Source: Azoarcus sp. PA01 (GTDB taxonomy: Bacteria; Pseudomonadota; Gammaproteobacteria; Burkholderiales; Rhodocyclaceae). From it: a stretch of 64,000 nt of DNA. Positions 8,551-16,944 of this stretch are shown here, in pieces. The notes beneath the pieces were generated by a model. That model did no database searches. It saw nothing but the letters and a program-made list of their open reading frames with translations, and was not told the origin of the DNA. Position 1 is the first letter of the stretch, and each line of letters opens with the position of its first letter. The stretch spans positions 1,798,001 through 1,862,000 of the forward strand of contig LARU01000002.1 of assembly GCA_001274695.2 (NCBI GenBank). Reading direction: 5' to 3'. A program made the position numbers and the translations under genes.

Positions 8551-9580
8551 TCAGCGTGTTTCGGGGAGGTCGTGGAGCCAGCGCTGTTCCCAGCTTGCCA
8601 CATCCGGCAAGTGGCGGGACAAGGTCTTCTGCAGGCGGCTTTCGGCGAGTTCGAGCAGGGCGAGGATTTCCGCGTCGGGCGCTTCGGGCAGTACCGGCAC
8701 GAGCTGCACGATCAGCGCGCCGGCGCGCTGTCCGGCGCGTCCTGGGAAGCCCGCCCCTTTGACTTTCAGCTCGCGCGTCGTTGCCCGTCCGGGTTCGAGC
8801 TTCAGGTGGCGGACGCCGTCCGGCAGCGGAATCGGCAACTCGCCTCCCAACAGCATCCGGAACGCGCTGACCGGGCGGCTCAGCATCAGGTCGCGACCGT
8901 CTAGCCGATACAGGGCGTGGGGCGCCAGGACGACGCGCAGGAGCAGGTCTCCCGGCGCGCCGCCGCCGGCATCGCAGGCTTCGCCGGCGCCGGCAACGCG
9001 CAGTTCGTCGCCGTCGAGCACGCCGGCCGGAATCCGGACGCGGAGCTTGCGCGCTACGCGCGCCTCTCCGCTGCCGCGACAAGCGGCGCAGGTCTGCCTG
9101 TTCAGGTACCCACGGCCCGCGCAATCGGCGCACGGCGCGAGACTTCCGCCGTTGCGGACCCGCCCGAGCCGTGGCACGTGGTGCACAGGCGGGTGTGGCG
9201 CAGCACTTCCTCGCCGCTGCCGCCACAGGCGTCGCACGGGGCGGCAGCGGTGATCGTGAACGTTTTTTCGCCGCCGGTGAACGCTTCCTCGACGCTCAAC
9301 ACGAGCTCCTCGCGACGGTCCGCTCCGCGCGGCGGCGCTTCTGGAGGCGGCTCGGGCGACTGTGCGTCCTCGGGTGTCGCTGCGGGCGCCGGCTCGAATG
9401 AATGTCCGGCAAGAAGATTTTCGTAGGCGGCGCGCAGGCGCTTGAAATGCTCGATCGCCGCCGGATCGGCATTGCGATCGGGGTGCCAGCGCATCGCGAG
9501 GCGGCGAAAAGCGTGCTTGATCTCGCGTTCCCCGGCGCCCGGGCCAGGCCGAGGAGACTGTGGGGGTCGCTGTGCGACAT
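8551..9580 (-). pseudogene. DnaJ-like co-chaperone gene broken by two frameshifts
   Basis: Read leftward from ATG 9580-9578, the frame gives [12 protein letters not shown], then must shift (near 9540-9553, in GGCCTGGCCCGGGCG) to give [24 protein letters not shown] with the J-domain HPD motif. A second shift near 9160-9170 (in CGGGCGGGTCC) is needed to reach the last two zinc repeats. Across the frames the four CxxCxGxG repeats are [24 protein letters not shown] and CAACRGSG, followed by a C-terminal substrate-binding domain. Each shift corresponds to one missing base. The IS630-type element begins just upstream of the ATG, removing the native ribosome-binding site. It is either a decayed gene or a real gene with sequencing errors. 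Confidence 0.85.
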
Positions 9581-9583
9581 CGC

Positions 9584-9607
9584 TAGTGTCCTGAGTTAAA
9601 AATTTGT
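9584..9607 (+). repeat. Left terminal inverted repeat of the IS630-type element
   Basis: Matches the reverse complement of 10726-10748, differing at three positions. The outer TA is the duplicated target. Confidence 0.9.
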
Positions 9608-9666
9608 TGAACAACTAGCTCATCCGCTGGTCTCTCATGCCGTACGATTGGCGACAGGAGGCAGCG

Positions 9667-10749
9667 ATGGGCAGACCGAAGGTGGAGATCGTGCTGAACG
9701 AGAGCGAGCGCGAGCAGCTTGAAGCCTGGACGCGTCGGCGTAAGACCGCGCAGGCGCTCGCATTGCGCTCGCGGATCGTTCTCGAGTGTGCGACGGGTGT
9801 CGACAGCAAGGTTGTCGCGCAACGCTTGTCGGTGTCGCAGCAGATGGTATCGAAATGGCGCAACCGCTTTGACGCGAATCGGCTCGATGGCCTGCTCGAT
9901 GCCCCGCGCTCGGGGGCGCCGCGTACGATCGACGATACCCGTGTCGATGCGGTGATTGCCAAGACGCTCGAAACGGTGCCGAAGAATGCCACCCATTGGA
10001 GTACGCGCAGCATGGCGCGCGAGATGGGGATGTCGCAGACGGCGGTCAGCCGCATCTGGCGCGCCTTCGGCCTGCAACCGCACCGGCAGGAAACATTCAA
10101 GCTCTCGACCGATCCGCTGTTCGTCGACAAGGTCCGCGACATCGTCGGGTTGTATCTGGATCCCCCGGTCAAGGCGATGGTGTTGTGCGTCGATGAGAAG
10201 AGCCAGATCCAGGCGCTCGACCGCACCCAGCCGATCCTGCCGCTGGCGCCGGGACTTCCCGAACGGCGAACGCATGACTATATGCGCCACGGCACAACGA
10301 CTTTGTTTGCGGCGCTCGATGTCGCCACCGGAGAAGTCATCGGGGAACTGCACCGACGCCACCGCAGCCGCGAGTTTCTGGCCTTTCTGCGCACCATCGA
10401 AGCCAACGTCCCAGCCGGTCTGGACATCCATCTGGTGATGGACAACTACGGCACGCACAAGACGCCAAAGGTCAGGAGTTGGTTTGCCCGTCATCCGCGT
10501 TTCCACGTCCATTTCACCCCGACCTCGGCCTCCTGGATCAACCAGGTCGAACGCTGGTTTGCCGAGCTCACCGAAAAACAGATTCGTCGCGGCACCCACC
10601 GTTCCACCCGCCAACTCGAGCAGGCCATCCGCGACTACCTTGCTCGCTACAACGATGATCCCAAACCCTTCGCATGGACCAAATCAACTGACGACATCCT
10701 CGCCAGCCTTGAACGATTTTGTATGCGAATTTCTAACTCAGCACACTAG
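9667..10749 (+). CDS. IS630-family transposase
   Basis: A 360-residue DDE transposase. The N-terminal helix-turn-helix region (residues about 20-75, with [21 protein letters not shown]) and a second HTH ([19 protein letters not shown]) bind the ends. The catalytic acidic residues are in [22 protein letters not shown] and [14 protein letters not shown], the DDE pattern of IS630 proteins. The start is ATG 9667, five bases after a perfect AGGAGG at 9656-9661; an upstream in-frame ATG at 9637 lacks this. The reading frame is intact, so the element may be active. The stop codon TAG (10747-10749) uses the TA of the target duplication. Confidence 0.96.
   Translation: MGRPKVEIVLNESEREQLEAWTRRRKTAQALALRSRIVLECATGVDSKVVAQRLSVSQQMVSKWRNRFDANRLDGLLDAPRSGAPRTIDDTRVDAVIAKTLETVPKNATHWSTRSMAREMGMSQTAVSRIWRAFGLQPHRQETFKLSTDPLFVDKVRDIVGLYLDPPVKAMVLCVDEKSQIQALDRTQPILPLAPGLPERRTHDYMRHGTTTLFAALDVATGEVIGELHRRHRSREFLAFLRTIEANVPAGLDIHLVMDNYGTHKTPKVRSWFARHPRFHVHFTPTSASWINQVERWFAELTEKQIRRGTHRSTRQLEQAIRDYLARYNDDPKPFAWTKSTDDILASLERFCMRISNSAH
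10726..10748 (-). repeat. Right terminal inverted repeat of the IS630-type element
   Basis: Partner of the left repeat; it overlaps the last codons of the transposase gene and ends in the duplicated TA. Confidence 0.9.
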
Positions 10750-11166
10750 CGGGCCGTGCGAGTTACGGATGGAGGCCGGGCCGCTGAACCCGACCGCCGG
10801 CCCGCGCCCGCCAGACTTTCGGCCGCGCTGCCGGCGCCCCCGGGCGCCCGTGCCCACCGACGCGCCGGATGCGGATCGCGCAGTCGCGTCGGCCTCATCG
10901 CCAACACGGGGAAAGAACTGTCCATCGGAAGCATTCCGGCGCGCCAAAATGAAACAGAGTAGCGCTTGGCTCGCGCTCCGTCGAATCCCGCTGCGCGCGA
11001 ACCGGGCGCGTCTTGCGATCGCGGTGACAGGCTGTGACGCGGGGAGCCTTGGTGATCGGCGGCACGCGCTGGCACAATCGGTCCCGCGGATACTTTCATC
11101 CCGGTAAGCGAATCCTGCCAGAAACGACGGAGAGTGCGCCGCCTGCGGGTCGGCACGAACGAAAAC
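10750..11166. other. Gene-free region between the IS element and gmk
   Basis: 417 bases with no convincing gene. The part next to the IS is the original upstream region of the leftward dnaJ-like gene and probably held its promoter; the far part holds the gmk promoter. Short open frames here have no recognisable features. Confidence 0.5.
11049..11078 (+). promoter_or_regulatory. Possible sigma70 promoter of gmk-rpoZ-spoT
   Basis: TTGGTG (11049-11054) and CACAAT (11073-11078) with 18-base spacing, about 90 bases before the gmk start. Moderate match; no transcript data. Confidence 0.4.
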
Positions 11167-11781
11167 ATGCCCGGAACCCTGATCATCGTCACTGCGCCGT
11201 CGGGTGCAGGCAAAACCACGCTCGTCAGCGGCCTGCTCGAACGCGATCCGCAGGTGAACCTGTCGATGTCCTACACGACGCGCGAGCCGCGTCCCGGCGA
11301 GCGCGACGGGCGCGAATACCACTTCGTCGATGTCGCGACGTTTCGCGCGCTGCGCGATCGCGGCGAGTTTCTCGAGTGGGCCGAAGTGCATGGAAACTAC
11401 TACGCCACTTCGAAGGTCTGGTTGAAGCAGCAGATCGCGGCCGGGCGCGATATCCTGCTCGAAATCGACTGGCAGGGCGCGCAGCAGGTGCGCAAGAGCT
11501 TTCCCGACGCCGTCGGCGTGTTCATCCTGCCCCCATCGCTCGAGGAACTCGAAGTCCGGCTGCGCGGACGCGGCACCGACAGCGACGACGTGATCATGCG
11601 GCGGCTGCTCGGGGCGCGCGGCGAGATGCGCCATGTCGGGGAATTCGACTACGTTATACTCAACAACGACTTGCAGTGCGCGCTCGACGATCTCGTCGCG
11701 GTCGTGCGTGCGTCGCGCCTGCGTTATGCAAACCAGCACGAGCGACATCTGCAGTATTTCGATTTTCTTGAACAGGACTGA
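11167..11781 (+). CDS. gmk: Guanylate kinase
   Basis: Phosphorylates GMP to GDP with ATP. The 204 residues match the family. The Walker A loop TAPSGAGKTTL is at residues 9-19; the GMP-binding stretch follows (SMSYTTREPRPGERDGREYHF), then LLEIDWQGAQQVR and the lid region with RGRGTDSDDVIMRR. I chose the ATG at 11167 (MPGTLIIVTAPSG) over an 11-residue longer form. The next gene, rpoZ, starts three bases after the stop, and spoT follows; this gmk-rpoZ-spoT order is conserved in many proteobacteria and links guanylate supply with (p)ppGpp control. Confidence 0.97.
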   Translation: MPGTLIIVTAPSGAGKTTLVSGLLERDPQVNLSMSYTTREPRPGERDGREYHFVDVATFRALRDRGEFLEWAEVHGNYYATSKVWLKQQIAAGRDILLEIDWQGAQQVRKSFPDAVGVFILPPSLEELEVRLRGRGTDSDDVIMRRLLGARGEMRHVGEFDYVILNNDLQCALDDLVAVVRASRLRYANQHERHLQYFDFLEQD

Positions 11782-11784
11782 ACC

Positions 11785-12000
11785 ATGGCTCGCATCACGA
11801 TCGAAGATTGTCTGAAAAAGATCCCCAACCGCTTCCAGCTCACGCTCGCCGCGACCTACCGCGCGCGCCAGATCACGATCGGCTCCACGCCGCAGGTCGA
11901 GCTCGAAAAGGGCGACAAGGACAAGCCGACGGTGATTGCGCTGCGCGAAATCGCGGCCGGAAAAGTCGGTCTGGAAGTCCTCAATCGCGGACAGGCCTGA
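11785..12000 (+). CDS. rpoZ: RNA polymerase omega subunit
   Basis: A 71-residue omega subunit, which helps fold the beta' subunit into RNA polymerase and contributes to a ppGpp-binding site. The start [19 protein letters not shown] and the motif ATYRARQI are typical, and [15 protein letters not shown] matches the C-terminal half. It lies between gmk and spoT as in E. coli. Confidence 0.97.
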   Translation: MARITIEDCLKKIPNRFQLTLAATYRARQITIGSTPQVELEKGDKDKPTVIALREIAAGKVGLEVLNRGQA

Positions 12001-12025
12001 GCTTCGCGGGGGGAGGGAACAGCCG

Positions 12026-14224
12026 ATGGACGCTGCAGCGATTCCCGCTCCGGGCCCTTTCGGTTCGTCGTCCGGTCTCCCCGTGTCGTCGGATTTCGTC
12101 GCGCTCAGGACGAAGCTCGAGACTTATCTGCGTCCCGAGGATGTCGAGAAAGTCGAAGCTGCGTACCATTTCTCGGCGCGCGCGCACGAGGGTCAGCTGC
12201 GCATCAGCGGCGACCCGTACATTTCGCATCCGGTCGCCGTCGCCGACATCGTGTCCGACTGGCACCTCGACGCCCAGGCGCTGATCGCCGCCCTCCTTCA
12301 CGACGTGATGGAGGACACGCACATCTCGAAGCAGGAGATCGCCGACCGCTTCGGCCGCACCGCCGCCGAGCTCGTCGATGGCCTGTCGAAGCTCGACAAG
12401 ATCGAGTTCCGCTCGCACGAGGAAGCGCAGGCGGAGAACTTCCGCAAGATGCTGCTGGCGATGGCGAGCGACCTGCGCGTGATCCTGATCAAGCTCGCCG
12501 ATCGCCTGCACAACATGCGCACGCTGCAGTGCATACGCTCCGCGAAACGGCGTCGCATCGCGAGCGAGACGCTCGAGATCTACGCTCCGATCGCGAACCG
12601 GCTCGGTCTCAACACGCTCTACCGCGAGTTGCAGGAGCTCGCGTTCGAGCACAAGTACCCGCTGCGCTACCGCGTGCTGTCGCGCGCGATCAAGGCGGCG
12701 CGCGGCAACCGCCGCGAAGTCGTCGGCAAGGTGTTGCAGGGCATCGAGGAGCGCCTGCCGCAATGGGGGCTGACGGCCGAAGTCCAGGGCCGCGAGAAGC
12801 ACCTGTTCGGAATCTACCGCAAGATGGCCGAGAAACGCCTGTCGTTTTCGCAGGTGCTCGACATTTACGGTTTTCGCGTCATCGTGCGCGACGTGCCGAG
12901 CTGCTACCTCGCGATCGGCGCGCTGCATTCGATGTACAAGCCGGTGCCGGGCAAGTTCAAGGACTACCTCGCGATCCCGAAAGCGAACGGCTATCAGTCG
13001 CTGCACACGACGCTGATCGGCCCGTTCGGCACGCCGGTCGAAGTGCAGGTGCGCACCGCCGAGATGCATCACATCGCCGAGACCGGCGTCGCGTCGCACT
13101 GGCTGTACAAGGAAGACGAGAAGACGCTCACCGAGCTGCAGCAGAAAACGCATTCGTGGCTGCAGTCACTGCTCGAACTGCAATCGGCGTCGGGCGGCGC
13201 GACCGAGTTCCTCGAGCACGTCAAGATCGATCTCTTCCCCGGCGAAGTGTATGTGTTCACGCCGCAGGGCAGGATCCTGTCGCTGCCGAAAGGCTCGACG
13301 CCGGTCGATTTCGCCTACGCGGTGCACACCGATATCGGCAACCGCTGCGTCGCGTGCCGCGTCAACGGCGACCTGATGCCGCTGCGCACCGAACTGCACA
13401 ACGGCGACCAGATCGAGATCATCACCGCCGCGCACGCGAACCCGAATCCGGCGTGGCTCGCGTACGTGCGCACCGGCAAGGCGCGCGCGCAGATCCGCCA
13501 TTTCCTCAAGGGCGCGCAGCAGGAAGAATCCGTCGCGCTGGGCGAGCGGCTGCTGAACCAGGCGCTGCGCCCGCACGGGCTGACGCTGGGACAGATCAGC
13601 ACGTTCGCGTGGGAGCGCTTCCTGCGCGACCGCAGCATGCGCAGCAAGAAGGAAGTGTTTGCCGACATCGGCCTCGGGCGGCGCCTGCCGGTCATCGTCG
13701 CGCGCCGCGTCGCGCAGGCGCAGGACCTCGAATCCGGTCGGCCGAACGTCATCAAGCCCAAGCCCGCCGGCGCGATCCTGATCCGCGGCAGCGAAGGCAT
13801 CGCGGTGCAGCTCGCGCGCTGCTGCCAGCCGATCCCGGGAGACCCGATCATCGGCATGATCCGCAAGGGCCAGGGGCTCGAAGTCCATCTGCACGACTGC
13901 GCAGTCGTGGCGAAGCTGCGCGGCGACCGCGGCCGCTGGGTGGACGTCGAGTGGGAAGGGGGCGAAGACCGCCTGTTCGACGTGACGATTCGCGTGCTGA
14001 CGCGCAACACCCGCGGCGTCCTCGCCAAAGTCGCGAGCGCGATCTCGGAGGAGGACTGCAACATCCAGAACGTCAGCATGGACAACGAGCAGGGCATCTA
14101 CACTGCGATCAACCTCGTGCTGCAGGTCCGCGACCGCATGCATCTGGCGAAAGTCATGCGTGGCGTGCGCCGGGTGCCGGAAGTCGTGCGGATCGGTCGG
14201 CTCAAGGGCGACGTGCGCAGCTGA
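12026..14224 (+). CDS. spoT: Bifunctional (p)ppGpp synthase/hydrolase SpoT
   Basis: A 732-residue RelA/SpoT homologue controlling the stringent response. The N-terminal HD hydrolase is intact (ALLHDVMEDTH and LIKLADRLHNMRTL). The synthetase domain has YGFRVIVRD, PGKFKDYLAIPKANGYQS and EVQVRTAEMHHIAE; the basic RxKD-type signature (GKFKDY) is that of bifunctional enzymes, not RelA. A TGS domain follows (VYVFTPQGRILSLPKGSTPV), then the zinc-finger/helical region (LARCCQPIPGD) and a C-terminal ACT domain. The ATG at 12026 was chosen over a 30-codon upstream extension overlapping rpoZ; GGGGGGAGGG precedes it. Confidence 0.96.
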   Translation: MDAAAIPAPGPFGSSSGLPVSSDFVALRTKLETYLRPEDVEKVEAAYHFSARAHEGQLRISGDPYISHPVAVADIVSDWHLDAQALIAALLHDVMEDTHISKQEIADRFGRTAAELVDGLSKLDKIEFRSHEEAQAENFRKMLLAMASDLRVILIKLADRLHNMRTLQCIRSAKRRRIASETLEIYAPIANRLGLNTLYRELQELAFEHKYPLRYRVLSRAIKAARGNRREVVGKVLQGIEERLPQWGLTAEVQGREKHLFGIYRKMAEKRLSFSQVLDIYGFRVIVRDVPSCYLAIGALHSMYKPVPGKFKDYLAIPKANGYQSLHTTLIGPFGTPVEVQVRTAEMHHIAETGVASHWLYKEDEKTLTELQQKTHSWLQSLLELQSASGGATEFLEHVKIDLFPGEVYVFTPQGRILSLPKGSTPVDFAYAVHTDIGNRCVACRVNGDLMPLRTELHNGDQIEIITAAHANPNPAWLAYVRTGKARAQIRHFLKGAQQEESVALGERLLNQALRPHGLTLGQISTFAWERFLRDRSMRSKKEVFADIGLGRRLPVIVARRVAQAQDLESGRPNVIKPKPAGAILIRGSEGIAVQLARCCQPIPGDPIIGMIRKGQGLEVHLHDCAVVAKLRGDRGRWVDVEWEGGEDRLFDVTIRVLTRNTRGVLAKVASAISEEDCNIQNVSMDNEQGIYTAINLVLQVRDRMHLAKVMRGVRRVPEVVRIGRLKGDVRS

Positions 14225-14268
14225 CCGCGCGCCGACGCGCGGCGGCGCGCGGGGGACATCGATCGCGA

Positions 14269-14297
14269 TTGGCGCATTCGGGACGCTCGCCTACAAT
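14269..14297 (+). promoter_or_regulatory. Sigma70-type promoter of the DUF3460 gene
   Basis: TTGGCG (14269-14274) and TACAAT (14292-14297) with ideal 17-base spacing, ending 23 bases before the ATG. This would give a very short leader. Confidence 0.6.
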
Positions 14298-14320
14298 TGC
14301 CGACTTTCCGGGAGCAATGC

Positions 14321-14509
14321 ATGGCGATCTACGAATCCGAACACACCAAATTCATGCGCGAGTGGCTGGCGAAGCATCCGCAGGAAATCGAAGAGCAGCG
14401 CAAGGGCCGGGCACTGTGGTGGGACAAGCCGCAGGACGTCGTCGCCCAGGCGCGCCTCGACCAGTCGAAAGTGCCGGTCAAGCCTTATTACTACGATATC
14501 AACCACTGA
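14321..14509 (+). CDS. DUF3460 family small protein
   Basis: A 62-residue soluble protein beginning MAIYESEHTKFMREWLAKHP and ending VPVKPYYYDINH, the hallmarks of DUF3460, a short family common in betaproteobacteria with no known function. It is rich in charged residues, with a WWDKP motif near residue 34. Its own promoter (14269-14297) suggests independent expression between spoT and the nuclease gene. The start is the ATG at 14321; an in-frame frame opening at 14297 overlaps the promoter. Confidence 0.88.
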   Translation: MAIYESEHTKFMREWLAKHPQEIEEQRKGRALWWDKPQDVVAQARLDQSKVPVKPYYYDINH

Positions 14510-14545
14510 CGCGCACCGCGGCACGCAACTCCTGATCGAGGAGCG

Positions 14546-14571
14546 GGTCGGATGCACGAACGTGTCCGACC
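14546..14571 (+). other. Hairpin just upstream of the nuclease start
   Basis: Perfect 7-bp stem GGTCGGA/TCCGACC with an inner CAC/GTG extension, ending nine bases before the ATG at 14581. It may be a weak terminator after the DUF3460 gene or a structure limiting translation of the next gene; no U-run follows. Confidence 0.45.
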
Positions 14572-14580
14572 GATGCCCCC

Positions 14581-15993
14581 ATGTCGCTTCCTGATTCGCT
14601 GGTCCTGATCGACGTCGAGACGACGGGCGCGAATCCGGTGTCCGATCGCGTCACCGAAATTGCCGTGCTGCGCATCGAGCGCGGCGAGATCGTCGGGCGC
14701 TGGGAGAGCCTCGTCAACCCGCAGCGCCCGATCCCGTCGCTGATCCAGCGGCTGGTCGGCATCACTGACGAGATGGTCGCTGCGGCCCCGACGTTCGCCG
14801 AACTCGCCGACCGCGTGCGCGGGCAGCTCGAAGGCGCGGTGTTCGTCGCCCACAACGCACGCTTCGATTACGGCTTCATCCGCAACGAGTTCTCCCGTCT
14901 CGGCCAGCCGTTCGAGGCGTCGGTGCTGTGCACCGTCAAGCTTTCCCGCGCGCTGTACCCGGAACACCACCGTCACGGGCTCGACGCGCTGATCGAGCGA
15001 CACGGCTTCACGTGCGGCGCGCGCCACCGCGCGATGGGCGACACCGACGTGCTGTGGCAGTTCGCGCGCCTGGTTTCCGGATCGTTTTCCGCCGACGTGC
15101 TCGCGCGCGCGTGCGAGCGGGCGATGAAGCTGCCGGCGCGCCCGCCCGGCCTGCCCGAAGGGGCGCTCGAAGGCGTGCCGGACGCGCCGGGCGTGTATTC
15201 GTTCTTCGGCGAGAACGACCGGCTGCTGTACGTCGGGCGCAGCGCGAGCCTGCGGGCGCGGGTCATGGAGCATTTTTCGGCCGGCAGCGGCGCGGGCAAG
15301 GAGGCCGGACTCGCGCGTCAGGTGCGCCGCGTGGAATGGGAAGAGGCCGCCGGCGAGTTTGCCGCGTCGCTGCGCGAAGCCGATCTGCTCAGAGCGCGTC
15401 GGCCGCTTCATGCCCGGCCGGCAGTGGGCGGCGAAGAGGTGTTCGGCCTGCGCCTCGTGCCGCAGCGCAAGCGCGCGCCGATTTTCGAGCGCGTGCCTCT
15501 GCATGCGACCGATCCGGCGGCGTGGGAAGCGGTCCACGGCACTTTTCGCACTCGCAAGGAGGCCGACAGCCTGCTGCGGGAATTCGCCCAGCTGTACCAG
15601 CTGTGTCCGCGCCGTCTCGGTCTCGAAGGCGGCAGCGGCGCCTGCGGCGCGCACGAAGCGAGGCGCTGCGCCGGCGTATGCGCCGGCAAGGAAAGCATCG
15701 CCGCGCACGATGCGCGCCTCGCAGGCGCGCTCGGGTCGGTGACGCTGCGCGCGTGGCCGTGGGCCGGAGCGGTCGTCATCGAGGAGCGCAGTGCGCATTC
15801 GGGGCGCGAAGCGTTCCATCTCGTCGATCACTGGTGTCATCTGGGCAGCGCGGACAGCGCCGAGGCGCTCGGGGCGCTGCTCGACGACTCGCCGGCGCGC
15901 CGCTTCGACCTCGACACTTACCGCATGCTGGTGCGCTGGTTCGCTGCCGAAGCGAATCTGGCGGCCGTGCGACCGATCGATGAACTTCGCTGA
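14581..15993 (+). CDS. Exonuclease (DnaQ-like)/GIY-YIG endonuclease fusion
   Basis: A 470-residue two-nuclease protein. Residues about 5-175 form a DEDDh 3'-5' exonuclease: VLIDVETTGANP (Exo I Asp/Glu), VAHNARFDYGFI (Exo II) and HRAMGDTDVLW (Exo III His and Asp). Residues about 200-280 form a GIY-YIG domain as in UvrC/Cho (PGVYSFFGENDRLLYVGRSASLRARVMEHF, broken only by the usual loop). The rest resembles the UvrC-Cho helical region, with a cysteine set CPRRLGL...CGAHEARRCAGVCAGK. Proteins of this architecture are annotated as DNA polymerase III epsilon-like or Cho-like; a role in DNA repair is inferred. It is not the replicative DnaQ, which lacks the GIY-YIG part. Confidence 0.88.
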   Translation: MSLPDSLVLIDVETTGANPVSDRVTEIAVLRIERGEIVGRWESLVNPQRPIPSLIQRLVGITDEMVAAAPTFAELADRVRGQLEGAVFVAHNARFDYGFIRNEFSRLGQPFEASVLCTVKLSRALYPEHHRHGLDALIERHGFTCGARHRAMGDTDVLWQFARLVSGSFSADVLARACERAMKLPARPPGLPEGALEGVPDAPGVYSFFGENDRLLYVGRSASLRARVMEHFSAGSGAGKEAGLARQVRRVEWEEAAGEFAASLREADLLRARRPLHARPAVGGEEVFGLRLVPQRKRAPIFERVPLHATDPAAWEAVHGTFRTRKEADSLLREFAQLYQLCPRRLGLEGGSGACGAHEARRCAGVCAGKESIAAHDARLAGALGSVTLRAWPWAGAVVIEERSAHSGREAFHLVDHWCHLGSADSAEALGALLDDSPARRFDLDTYRMLVRWFAAEANLAAVRPIDELR

Positions 15994-16044
15994 GTCCGAC
16001 CCCTGAGTCAGGCCCGGCGTCCGCTCGCCGGCCGGGGTTCGGCG

Positions 16045-16734
16045 TCAGGCGGCGATCGATTGCAGGCTGCGCAGGTCGGTGAGCGTGATCGAGCGCCGGC
16101 CGCGTGGCACGATGATGCCGTCGCGGGTGAGTCGGTTGAGAACGCGCGAGAAAGTTTCCGGCGTCAGGTTGAGTTGCGAAGCGATCGTCTGCTTGTCGCA
16201 CGACAGGCGCACTTCGACGTTCTGCGCGCTGCAGTCGGCGTGCTGCACGAGGTAATGTGCGACGCGCTGGGTCGAGTTGCGCTGGATGCATTGCTCCATC
16301 CCTTCGACGAGCTCGCCCATCCGTTCGGACAGCCGTGCCATCAGCGCTTGCGTCAGCGACGGGTGCGCGGCCATGGCCGTCTGCAGCGCGGGACGCTGCA
16401 GATGCAGCACCACGCTGTCGCGCGTCGCCTGAGCGGCGAGCGTCTGCGGCGTGTCGGACAGGATGTTCTCTTCGCAGAACGATTCGCCCCGGCCTGCGAG
16501 GCGCACGATCTTCTCGGCGCCCGCGCTTGAGATCAGGAATAATTTGACTTCGCCTTCGACGACCGCGTACATGCCCGCCGGACGCGCGCCGCGATGCATC
16601 AGCATTTCGCCACGCGACGCCCGGCAGATCCGCACGCCTCGCGACAGGCGCTGCAGCGTTGCCGGATCGAGGCTGCTGAAAGGTTCAAGACAGGAAAGTG
16701 ACTGGAACGCCGGAGATTGGATAGCGGTCGCCAT
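16045..16734 (-). CDS. Crp/Fnr-family transcription regulator, DNR-like
   Basis: A 229-residue regulator with an N-terminal cyclic-nucleotide-binding fold and a C-terminal winged helix. The recognition helix LTPETFSRVLNRL keeps the E-x-x-S-R pattern that in FNR reads TTGAT half-sites. The N-terminus lacks the FNR cysteine cluster (only scattered cysteines, LSCLEPF and RICRAS), so it is unlikely to hold an oxygen-sensing [4Fe-4S] cluster; DNR/NnrR-type regulators that sense NO through heme have this layout. Together with the divergent NarXL pair this points to control of nitrate/NO respiration. Its start codon is preceded by AAGGAG. The sensing mechanism is inferred. Confidence 0.85.
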   Translation of the reverse strand: MATAIQSPAFQSLSCLEPFSSLDPATLQRLSRGVRICRASRGEMLMHRGARPAGMYAVVEGEVKLFLISSAGAEKIVRLAGRGESFCEENILSDTPQTLAAQATRDSVVLHLQRPALQTAMAAHPSLTQALMARLSERMGELVEGMEQCIQRNSTQRVAHYLVQHADCSAQNVEVRLSCDKQTIASQLNLTPETFSRVLNRLTRDGIIVPRGRRSITLTDLRSLQSIAA

Positions 16735-16805
16735 ATTGTCGTGCTCCTTCGGGATGCTCGTGTTCAGGGATGCAGGCCGCAGTCTAGACGCTCCACGTGA
16801 CGATC

Positions 16806-16820
16806 GACCCATCCTGGGTC
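16806..16820. promoter_or_regulatory. Perfect inverted repeat GACCCA-N3-TGGGTC
   Basis: A 15-bp palindrome in the 210-bp divergent region between the Crp/Fnr-like gene and narX; possibly an operator, with no matching known consensus recognised. Confidence 0.35.
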
Positions 16821-16838
16821 GGGCAGGGAAACGGGAGA

Positions 16839-16854
16839 TACCACTTCCGAGGTA
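16839..16854. promoter_or_regulatory. Candidate NarL 7-2-7 binding site
   Basis: TACCACT-TC-CGAGGTA fits the NarL/NarP 7-2-7 arrangement of two convergent heptamers (TACYYMT-N2-AKRRGTA) with one mismatch in each half. It sits between the DNR-like and NarXL genes. A second looser palindrome, TACC-N9-GGTA, is at 16890-16906. Confidence 0.5.
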
Positions 16855-16944
16855 TGTGGAATAAATGCAAGTCATTGTTGCGAATGGTTTACCCCGAATA
16901 ACGGTAGCGATGACGAATGACTCGGGGGAAAAGGGGGTAGGGGT

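Larger units (their letters stand above)
9584..10748 (+). mobile_element. IS630-family insertion sequence
   Basis: A complete element of about 1.16 kb with imperfect terminal inverted repeats: the left end CTAGTGTCCTGAGTTA (from 9583) matches the inverted right end CTAGTGTGCTGAGTTA (from 10750), 21 of 24 bases over the outer 24. It is bounded by TA on both sides (9584-9585, 10747-10748), as expected from the TA target duplication of IS630/Tc1-mariner elements; the rebuilt target is CGCTAGCG. It carries one transposase gene and lies in the leader of the dnaJ-like gene, oriented away from it. Confidence 0.93.

Noticed and set aside
9583-10614. Minus-strand open frame of 343 codons across the IS
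   Set aside because: Antisense of the intact transposase gene, with no motif of its own.
10750-11166. A possible gene remnant between the IS and gmk
   Set aside because: Short open frames in all frames lack recognisable motifs; best seen as promoter and leader sequence.
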